NCBI GenBank assembly: GCA_022447405.1
Contig: JAKVCE010000041.1
Span: 1 to 11,670 of the forward strand
Direction of reading: 5' to 3'
DNA length: 11,670 nucleotides
DNA from: Planctomycetota bacterium
Lineage (GTDB): Bacteria; Planctomycetota; UBA1135; GCA-002686595
Within the stretch, counting starts at the first letter, position 1. Each line of letters opens with the position of its first letter. The translations under genes and the position numbers were made by a program. Below the pieces are notes generated by a model. That model worked only from the letters and a program-made list of their open reading frames with translations. It was not told the origin of the DNA and did not search any database. Below are positions 6,334 through 11,670 of this stretch, in pieces.

Positions 6334-9244
6334 AGAGGAACTCGTTGCTGTTCAAGAGGACGCGGCAGACGGCGGCGAGGCCGTGCTCTTCCTCGTGTTC
6401 ACGGAGGAGGAGCAGCTCTGCAGGCTCGGGCTCGCGCTGCCAGGCCAGGCGGGCTGCGAGCGAGACGGGGTCACGCGGGGCCTCTCTCTCGACCCGCGCA
6501 GCGAAGCGCTCCGCTTGCCGGAGCATGAAGCGGTCGTTCATGAGCGCGAGCGCTTGCAGCGGTGTCGTCGTCTCAGAGCGCACAGGCGTGCAGTGTGAGG
6601 GGTCCGCGCAGTCGAAGGACGTCATCCAGGGGTCAGGGACCGAGCGCACGACGAAGCGATAGACGCTCCGACGGTGGGTCTGGGTGTCTTCGAGGTCCGC
6701 CTCTGCGTAGAGATAGCGAGGGGAGTGGTCGTCCTCGAAGCCGAAGAGCTGGAAGCCTGGGCCGCCCATCTCGAGGTTGAGGTCGCCAGAGACGGAGAGC
6801 GTCGAGTCGCGCAGCGCCTCAGCCTCGAGCCGTCGGCGGTTCGCGCGCCAGAGCAGCCGGTTCCCGTCATCGATGGCGGCAGCCTCCGCTCGGTGCGCAG
6901 AGGATTGTCGGTAGGTGGCCGAGAGGACCAGGGCTCTGTGTAGCTCCTTGAAGGAGCCGCCTCCGTCGCGAAAGCGCAGCGCGAGGTGGTCGAGGAGCTC
7001 AGGGTGGGAGGGCCGCACGCCCATGCGGCCGAAGTCGTTCGGGGAGTCCACGAGCCCGCGGCCGAAGTGGTACTGCCACACGCGGTTCACGATCGAGCGC
7101 CAGGTGAGCGGGTTCTCCGGGTGCGCGATCCACTCAGCGAGGGCGACGCGGCGAGCGCTCTCGTCGCTCTCTGCGGGGAGGTCGAAGGAGGCCGGTGCGT
7201 GGGGCAGCGCTTTGACGGCGCCCGGGGCGCTCGCCTCGAGCGGCTGGGTCACCTCGCCGCGCTCTAGCCTGTGGACGGCGCGCGGAGCGCCCCCGGGGGG
7301 AGGCGCGAAGGAGCCCTCGCGCTGGAAGCTCGTCGCGGCGGCGTAGACCTTGCTGCTCGGGGGGAGCGCTGAGAGCTCAGCGGAGACGACGGTCAGCCGC
7401 TCTGAGTCGTGCTCGCGCGCGGCCCTCGCGGGCTCGGGCTCGAGCTCTGCACGGAGGGCTCTCCAGTCCCCCTCGAGCTCCTCGAGGCGAGCCATCTCGG
7501 GAGACCAGGGGCGCGCGCCGTCGACGAGGAGCTCCTTACCCCAGCGGCCTCCGGCCTCGATGCTGTCCTTCGCCTCTACGGCCGCGCCGCGCGCGATGTT
7601 CTCGCCGGAAGAGATCACCTCGAGCTCCGCGAGGGCGAAGCAGTAGTCCTCGGTCCGCTCCCAGAGGACGGGGACGTGGACGCGGACGTAGCGCGCGCTC
7701 GCTCCGCTCTCGAGTGGGAAGTGGATCGGTCGATCGCCATGTCGGATGCCTGCGTCGGCTCCTCGCCAAGTCCCGGCGGTGCTCCACTCACCCTCGGGCG
7801 TGGACGCGAGCTGGACCTCGATCTGTGCGGGCAAGCCAAAGCCTGGTCCCGGGTGGCCGCCGAACACCTCGTCGCAGGGGTAGAGGATGACCTCCTCGAT
7901 CTCGTTGGAGGCGCCGAGGTCGACCTGCACCCACTTAGGCGAGTCCGCCGTGTAGGACATCTCGGTGTGGTAGCCCATCGATCCGGTCCGGTCTGGCTGA
8001 GTGATCGAGGCTTGGGCTTCGGCGCGCGCGCTCAAGAGCTCAAGGGAGGAGGGGCGCGTGTCTTGTTCCACCTCTCGGTCGAGGAGCTCCTTGGCCTCGC
8101 GGATAGAGCCTTGGAGCGCATCGCGCTCGCCGACCAAGGCCGCGCGCAGCGCGCCGATGGCTGGGTCGGCGTCGTACTCTCGCTCGGCCCGCTCGATGCC
8201 AGCGAAGACGGACTGGAGGTCGTAGTACTCCGCCTGAGTGATGGGGTCGAACTTGTGGTCGTGGCAGCGCGCGCAGTGGACGGTGAGGCTCTGGAAGGAG
8301 CTGAAGACGTTGGTCACGACGTCGTCGCGGTCGAGGTTGCGGGTCTTCTTCTTGTCGACGGTGCCCTCCCGCAGCTCGACGTGCCCGACGTAGTCCCAGG
8401 GGCCGGCGGCGAGCATCCCCGTGGCGACGACCGCGCCAGGGTCGTCCTCGTAGAGCACGTCACCAGCGAGCTGCTCTGCGACGAAGTCTGCGTAGGGCTT
8501 GTCCTCATTGAGCGCGCGGATCACCCAGTCCCTGTAAGGCCAGGCGTTCGGGCGCGTCTTGTCCTTGTCGTAGCCGTGGGTGTCGGCGTAGTGGACGACA
8601 TCAAGCCAGTGCCGCGCCCAGCGCTCGCCGTAGCGCGCCGACGCGAGCAGGCGATCGACCTCACGCTCGTAGGCGTCGGGTGAATCGTTTGAGAGGAAGG
8701 CCTCCAGCTCCTCCGGTGTCGGCGGGAGACCGACGAGGTCGAAGTGGAGGCGGCGCAAGAGGGTGCGGCGGTCCGCCTCTGGCGAGGGCTCGAGCCCGCG
8801 CGCGCGCAGCCCGGCGAGGATGAAGGTGTCGATGGGGTCTCGGACCCAGCTGCGCCAGGTGGATTCGGGCTCGGGCGCGCTCGCCTCGTTGAGCGGCTGC
8901 AATGACCACCAGCCTCGGGAGCCGACCTCGCCATCGATCCACGCGCCTCCTGCTTCGACCCAAGCTCGCAGCGTGGCCAGCTCGTCCTCGGAGAGCGGCT
9001 CACCGTCCTTGGGCATCTCTGGGTCGGGGCCGGCCAACACCTCTATGAGGAGGCTCTCCGCGGGGTCACCCGGTGTGATGAGGTCCTCGGGGAGGGCAGC
9101 TGTGAGGGAGATTCCCCCCTTGGCTTGTTCGCCGTCGTGGCAGGGCAGGCAGCGCTCCTCGAGGAGCGGCGCGACGCTTTGGCGGAAGATCTCCTCAGCG
9201 TCCTGGGGCGCAGCGATCGCCAAGGTTGCGAGGAGGGAGAACAT
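6323..9244 (-). CDS. Planctomycete cytochrome C / DUF1549 / DUF1553 multidomain exported protein
   Basis: A 973-residue exported protein. From the ATG at 9244 the domains run as follows: a short Sec-like signal (FSLLATLAIAAPQ), a planctomycete cytochrome C domain with heme motif CLPCH (C32, C35, H36), DUF1549 (about 135-350) with a second heme-type motif CARCH (C324, C327, H328), a coiled Arg/Glu-rich linker, a discoidin-like (F5/8 type C) segment at about 420-548 (WVQVDLGASNEIEEV to YVRVHVPVLWE), an NIARGAAVEAKDSIEA segment, and DUF1553 (about 700-970) ending in the canonical NSNEFLY. It is upstream of and probably co-transcribed with the DUF1501 gene. A GTG two codons earlier (9250) is an alternative start. 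No Shine-Dalgarno site supports either, and the signal has no Lys/Arg before its hydrophobic core, which is unusual. A role in periplasmic redox or polysaccharide metabolism is often guessed but unproven. Confidence 0.95.
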   Translation of the reverse strand: MFSLLATLAIAAPQDAEEIFRQSVAPLLEERCLPCHDGEQAKGGISLTAALPEDLITPGDPAESLLIEVLAGPDPEMPKDGEPLSEDELATLRAWVEAGGAWIDGEVGSRGWWSLQPLNEASAPEPESTWRSWVRDPIDTFILAGLRARGLEPSPEADRRTLLRRLHFDLVGLPPTPEELEAFLSNDSPDAYEREVDRLLASARYGERWARHWLDVVHYADTHGYDKDKTRPNAWPYRDWVIRALNEDKPYADFVAEQLAGDVLYEDDPGAVVATGMLAAGPWDYVGHVELREGTVDKKKTRNLDRDDVVTNVFSSFQSLTVHCARCHDHKFDPITQAEYYDLQSVFAGIERAEREYDADPAIGALRAALVGERDALQGSIREAKELLDREVEQDTRPSSLELLSARAEAQASITQPDRTGSMGYHTEMSYTADSPKWVQVDLGASNEIEEVILYPCDEVFGGHPGPGFGLPAQIEVQLASTPEGEWSTAGTWRGADAGIRHGDRPIHFPLESGASARYVRVHVPVLWERTEDYCFALAELEVISSGENIARGAAVEAKDSIEAGGRWGKELLVDGARPWSPEMARLEELEGDWRALRAELEPEPARAAREHDSERLTVVSAELSALPPSSKVYAAATSFQREGSFAPPPGGAPRAVHRLERGEVTQPLEASAPGAVKALPHAPASFDLPAESDESARRVALAEWIAHPENPLTWRSIVNRVWQYHFGRGLVDSPNDFGRMGVRPSHPELLDHLALRFRDGGGSFKELHRALVLSATYRQSSAHRAEAAAIDDGNRLLWRANRRRLEAEALRDSTLSVSGDLNLEMGGPGFQLFGFEDDHSPRYLYAEADLEDTQTHRRSVYRFVVRSVPDPWMTSFDCADPSHCTPVRSETTTPLQALALMNDRFMLRQAERFAARVEREAPRDPVSLAARLAWQREPEPAELLLLREHEEEHGLAAVCRVLLNSNEFLYVD

Positions 9245-9289
9245 GGTCACACCCGGCAGACGCCGTGAAGAGCATTTTACCTCTGCGTG

Positions 9290-9312
9290 GAGGGGCGCAC
9301 GGGGCGCCCCTC
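9290..9312. repeat. GC-rich hairpin in the divergent intergenic region
   Basis: GAGGGGCGC (9290-9298) and GCGCCCCTC (9304-9312) form a perfect 9 bp stem with the loop ACGGG. It lies 46 bases upstream of the PSCyt1-type gene start and 145 bases upstream of the lamin-tail gene. It is at the 5' side of both genes, so it is not a terminator for either. It could be an operator or part of the 5' leader of the PSCyt1-type transcript. Confidence 0.45.
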
Positions 9313-9456
9313 AGAAGAACACAAGGAGTTTGAAATCTGCTATTTTATACAGGTTCAAAAAGGCATTTATTCCATCAAGGGTCGAGCCCACTGAGGCATT
9401 CGGTGCATCAGTTAGGCCTTCGCAGTGACCACCACTCTTCCACACACAAACTCAGC
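9313..9456 (+). promoter_or_regulatory. AT-rich promoter region and leader of the lamin-tail gene
   Basis: Composition drops sharply in GC between 9320 and 9375. TTGAAA (9330-9335) and TATACA (9346-9351) resemble -35 and -10 boxes but are only 10 bases apart, so they are not a standard pair. TTTGAA (9329-9334) and TTCAAA (9354-9359) are inverted and flank this AT core. AAAAAGGCATT at 9357-9367 also occurs at 37-47 upstream of the deacylase, at a similar distance from that start. The last 35 bases before the ATG are A/C-rich with no Shine-Dalgarno sequence. Confidence 0.4.
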
Positions 9457-11196
9457 ATGAAGCTCCCCAGCAGAACTCTCCTCCTCTCCTCCGTCCTGAC
9501 GTGCCTGATGGCATCGACCGGGTGGGCTCAAGTGAACGAATACAGCCAGGACTTTGAGGGCCTTGACCAATCAGACCCCGCCGTCCTCGGTAACGATGGC
9601 TGGCTGGTCGGCGCCAACGTCTTCGATGCCAACGGCAACTACCTCTACAACTACTTCGCCTTCCCGGCACCCAATGGTGGACCTGCCTTCAGCGCGGTCA
9701 CCAATGGCTGGGGTGGTGCGAACCAGGGCGATCAAGCGCTCGTCGTCTACAACGACTACAACAACGGCGACCACGAATGGGGAAATCTGATCGAAGCCAA
9801 CTTCTTCCGTGAGTACGTCATTGACGCGTCTAACGTCGGCAACACCATGGTCTTCACCTTTGACGGGAAGTTAGGTGACATCTGCTGCGGGACTACGGCA
9901 GCGGCCTTCATCAAGGTGCTCAATCCGAACGATGGGTGGAGCGTCAGTGAGTACCAGTCAGTCGACACAACAAGCCTGACCATCGACTGGGAGACCTTCA
10001 CCCTCTCCACAGAGATCAGGGCTGATCAGGTCGGACACCTCTTCCAGATCGGCTTTATGAACACCACCTCGTGGTGGAACCCTTCAGGAGTCGGCTACGA
10101 CAACATCAACCTCAGCGCTGTTCCCCCCGCGTCGGACAACCTCATCATCTCTGAGGTCGTGGACGGCACCCTCCCAAACGGAACCCCGAAGTTCGTCGAG
10201 CTCACCAACACGGGCTCCGACGATATCGACCTCTCTCATTACAGCTTCGGCAACATGAACAACGGGAACACCGACCTAGGCGGCGGCGCCTCCTCTGTCC
10301 TCGCTGGCATCCTCGCCCCTGGCGATAGCTATGTCATCGGATACGACAGCGACAACGACCCCTTCAACAGCGTCTACGGCTTCGACGCCGACTACCTTAT
10401 GGGCGGCACTTGGGTCAACGGCGATGACACGCTCATCCTCTTCCACGGCGCGGCCACGGGCGACGGCACCGACGCGACCATCGTTGACATCTACGGTGTC
10501 ATCGGGACTGACGGCACTGGAGAAGACTGGGAGTACATGGACAGCTACTCCTACCGTCTCGGCACCTCGGGTAACGATGGCGTCTGGGACGCCAGCGACT
10601 GGTTCGTAGCCGGCGCGAACGCCCTCGAAGAGGGCTGCAGCGGCGACGACGCCTGCGAGACCATCAACCTCCAAAACCTCACCACCCCCGGCACGCACAC
10701 CGTTCCCTCTCCGGGACCGGGGACGGCCTACTGCTTCGGAGACGGCAGCGGGACCGCTTGCCCCTGCGGTAACGCTGGCAGCAGCAGCTCTGGTTGCGCG
10801 AACTCGACCGGCGCCGGCGGCACCCTCACGGCGAGCGGTGACCCGAGCCTCTCCAACGACACCCTGGTCCTGGAAGCAGACGGCCTCGTGGCTAGCCAGC
10901 CCTGCCTCTTCTTCTCTGGAGCGAACCGTGTCAACGGCGACGCTGGCATCGTCTTCGGTGACGGCCTCCGCTGCGCGGGCTTCGAGGCGGTCAGGATCGA
11001 GGTGACGGTAGCAGGCTCGGGCGGGAGCGCGGACACGAGCGTCGAAGTCAGCACGAACGGCCAAGCCTATGGGCACACCCTCACGGTCGGCGAGAGCGTC
11101 AACTACCAGTGCTGGTACCGCGACGATGTCGCAGTCTCCCCCTGCGGGAACTCCTTCAACACCACCAACGGCTACACGGTCGTCTGGTCCTCCTAG
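9457..11196 (+). CDS. Secreted lamin-tail-domain protein with Cys-containing C-terminal module
   Basis: A 579-residue exported protein with four visible parts. A Sec signal (KLPSRT, hydrophobic core, cleavage near GWA-Q25) is followed by an unnamed N-terminal module (about 26-225) rich in Asn, Gly and aromatics, with a CC pair in GDICCGTT, probably a beta-sandwich. Next is a lamin-tail-like domain (about 227-392), recognisable by LIISEVVDG, PKFVELTNTGSDDIDLSHYSF, the APGDSYVIGYD strand and the closing SYRLGTS. After a Pro/Thr linker, a C-terminal module (about 423-579) begins GTAYCFGDGSGTACPCGN, has paired cysteines throughout (including QCWYRD and SPCGNSF) and ends VVWSS. I chose ATG 9457, not the in-frame GTG at 9403, because it gives a clean signal peptide and matches the paralogue downstream. 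No Shine-Dalgarno site is present. It is likely a surface or extracellular adhesion or structural protein. No catalytic motif was seen. Confidence 0.88.
   Translation: MKLPSRTLLLSSVLTCLMASTGWAQVNEYSQDFEGLDQSDPAVLGNDGWLVGANVFDANGNYLYNYFAFPAPNGGPAFSAVTNGWGGANQGDQALVVYNDYNNGDHEWGNLIEANFFREYVIDASNVGNTMVFTFDGKLGDICCGTTAAAFIKVLNPNDGWSVSEYQSVDTTSLTIDWETFTLSTEIRADQVGHLFQIGFMNTTSWWNPSGVGYDNINLSAVPPASDNLIISEVVDGTLPNGTPKFVELTNTGSDDIDLSHYSFGNMNNGNTDLGGGASSVLAGILAPGDSYVIGYDSDNDPFNSVYGFDADYLMGGTWVNGDDTLILFHGAATGDGTDATIVDIYGVIGTDGTGEDWEYMDSYSYRLGTSGNDGVWDASDWFVAGANALEEGCSGDDACETINLQNLTTPGTHTVPSPGPGTAYCFGDGSGTACPCGNAGSSSSGCANSTGAGGTLTASGDPSLSNDTLVLEADGLVASQPCLFFSGANRVNGDAGIVFGDGLRCAGFEAVRIEVTVAGSGGSADTSVEVSTNGQAYGHTLTVGESVNYQCWYRDDVAVSPCGNSFNTTNGYTVVWSS
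9742..9775 (+). repeat. 34-base exact repeat, copy 1 (in the lamin-tail gene)
   Basis: This run, encoding VVYNDYNNGDH, is identical base for base to 11586-11619 in the downstream paralogue. It is the longest exact match I found between the two genes and reflects their duplication. Conserved codons over so long a run suggest either a recent origin or ongoing gene conversion. Confidence 0.85.
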
Positions 11197-11220
11197 GATT
11201 TTCTAGGCGGTGCAAACAAG

Positions 11221-11258
11221 ACTATGCCCCTGCTGGCCTTGGCGAGCGGGGGCATAGT
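11221..11258 (+). terminator. Hairpin terminator after the lamin-tail gene
   Basis: ACTATGCCCC (11221-11230) pairs with GGGGCATAGT (11249-11258). A T-G wobble and GCT/AGC extend the stem to about 14 pairs, closing on a G/C-rich loop. It starts 24 bases after the stop codon. Only TTA follows, not a U-run, so it is a strong hairpin without a classic tail. Because the next gene starts 42 bases later, its promoter must be squeezed into or overlap this hairpin, unless read-through drives it. Confidence 0.75.
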
Positions 11259-11300
11259 TACATATTCACAACCCATCTCCCGATTGACTCACCTACAGAC

Positions 11301-11670
11301 ATGAACTCTCGCACTTCAAACGTCCTCCTCCCTTCACTCCTCATATGCGCGGTGGCCTCCACAGCTTCGGCTCAAATCCCCACCTATGTGCAGGACTTTG
11401 AGAGCCTCGACGCAGCCAGCGGCACGGTCCTCGGAGATGATGGCTGGCTCGTCGGAGCAAACGTCTTCGACGCCAGCGGCGGCTACCTCTACGGCTACTT
11501 CTCCTTCCCGGCCCCGAACGGCGGACCCGGCTTCTGCGCCGTCGCCACGGGCGAGGGCGGCCCTGATCAGGGTGCCCAACAGATGGTCGTCTACAACGAC
11601 TACAACAACGGCGACCACGGCGTCGGACATCTCATCGAGGCGAACGTGTTCCGGGAGTGGATCATCGCTC
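11301..11670 (+). CDS. Second secreted paralogue of the lamin-tail gene (3' end outside window)
   Basis: The frame is open from ATG 11301 to the window edge, giving 123 residues of a longer protein. A Sec signal (NSRTSN, hydrophobic core, cleavage at ASA-Q25) is followed by a module closely matching the start of the neighbouring gene: QDFESLD, DDGWLVGANVFDASG, YLYGYFSFPAPNGGP, VVYNDYNNGDH and LIEANVFREW. By hand count 65 of 93 aligned residues (about 70%) are identical from QDFE onward, while the signal peptides are more diverged. No Shine-Dalgarno site precedes it. Whether it also has the lamin-tail-like and Cys-containing C-terminal modules cannot be seen. It is inferred to have the same extracellular role as its neighbour. 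Confidence 0.85.
   Translation, partial: MNSRTSNVLLPSLLICAVASTASAQIPTYVQDFESLDAASGTVLGDDGWLVGANVFDASGGYLYGYFSFPAPNGGPGFCAVATGEGGPDQGAQQMVVYNDYNNGDHGVGHLIEANVFREWIIA
11586..11619 (+). repeat. 34-base exact repeat, copy 2 (in the downstream paralogue)
   Basis: This is identical to 9742-9775, offset by 1844 bases, in the same reading frame and the same position of the encoded module. Confidence 0.85.

Noticed and set aside
7409..8683. A 424-codon open frame on the + strand opposite the PSCyt1-type gene
   Set aside because: It is antisense to a clear multidomain protein, has a low-complexity Leu/Val/Glu/Arg product and no recognisable domain.
9403..9456. N-terminal extension of the lamin-tail protein from a GTG at 9403
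   Set aside because: It would put a polar His-rich segment before the signal peptide. The paralogue at 11301 begins directly with its signal peptide.
11160..11196. PEP-CTERM or LPXTG-type anchor at the end of the lamin-tail protein
   Set aside because: There is no PEP or LPXTG motif, no terminal hydrophobic helix and no basic tail. The protein ends in what looks like a beta-strand (YTVVWSS).
1..11670. tRNA, rRNA, CRISPR arrays, insertion sequences, toxin-antitoxin or phage genes
   Set aside because: No regularly spaced repeats, transposase motifs, cloverleaf-like segments or recognisable defence genes were seen. All long stretches are explained by the listed genes.

Overview
The window looks like chromosomal DNA from a GC-rich member of the Planctomycetota. 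The strongest evidence is the pair at 4912-9244: a Tat-signal DUF1501 protein next to a protein combining planctomycete cytochrome C, DUF1549 and DUF1553 domains, an arrangement almost diagnostic of the phylum. The secreted protein at 9457-11196 ends in a Cys-containing module (GDGSGTACPCGN near its start) that I recall from many exported proteins of marine, high-GC planctomycetes. That recollection could not be checked here. Nothing points to a phage, plasmid, transposon, CRISPR array or RNA gene.

Left part (1-3542). An AT-rich leader precedes a class IV (HDAC11-like) deacylase on the + strand. It converges on groES-groEL (- strand), with a strong hairpin between the two 3' ends. Upstream of groES in the same direction is a stand-alone receiver-domain response regulator. 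It is separated from groES by a small hairpin and no CIRCE element, so the three genes may be partly co-transcribed.

Middle (3543-9244). A 253-base intergenic region carries overlapping inverted repeats and leads into an M19 dipeptidase on the + strand. This gene ends only three bases from the end of the convergent DUF1501 gene. DUF1501 lies downstream of, and may overlap by 11 bases, the long PSCyt1/DUF1549/DUF1553 gene, so the two are probably one transcript. One product carries a Tat signal and the other a Sec-like one, and they probably act together outside the cytoplasm. The molecular function of such pairs is not established to my knowledge.

Right part (9245-11670). A low-GC divergent intergenic region leads into a 579-residue secreted protein: signal peptide, an unnamed N-terminal module, a lamin-tail-like domain and the Cys-containing C-terminal module. 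A hairpin terminator follows. Then comes the start of a second copy of the same kind of gene, about 70% identical over the first 93 comparable residues, cut by the window edge. This is a tandem paralogous pair and possibly the start of a longer array.

The most interesting elements are the HDAC11-type enzyme, the tandem secreted lamin-tail paralogues with their shared C-terminal module, and the inverted repeats before the dipeptidase. I found no convincing evidence of a wholly new multi-gene system.
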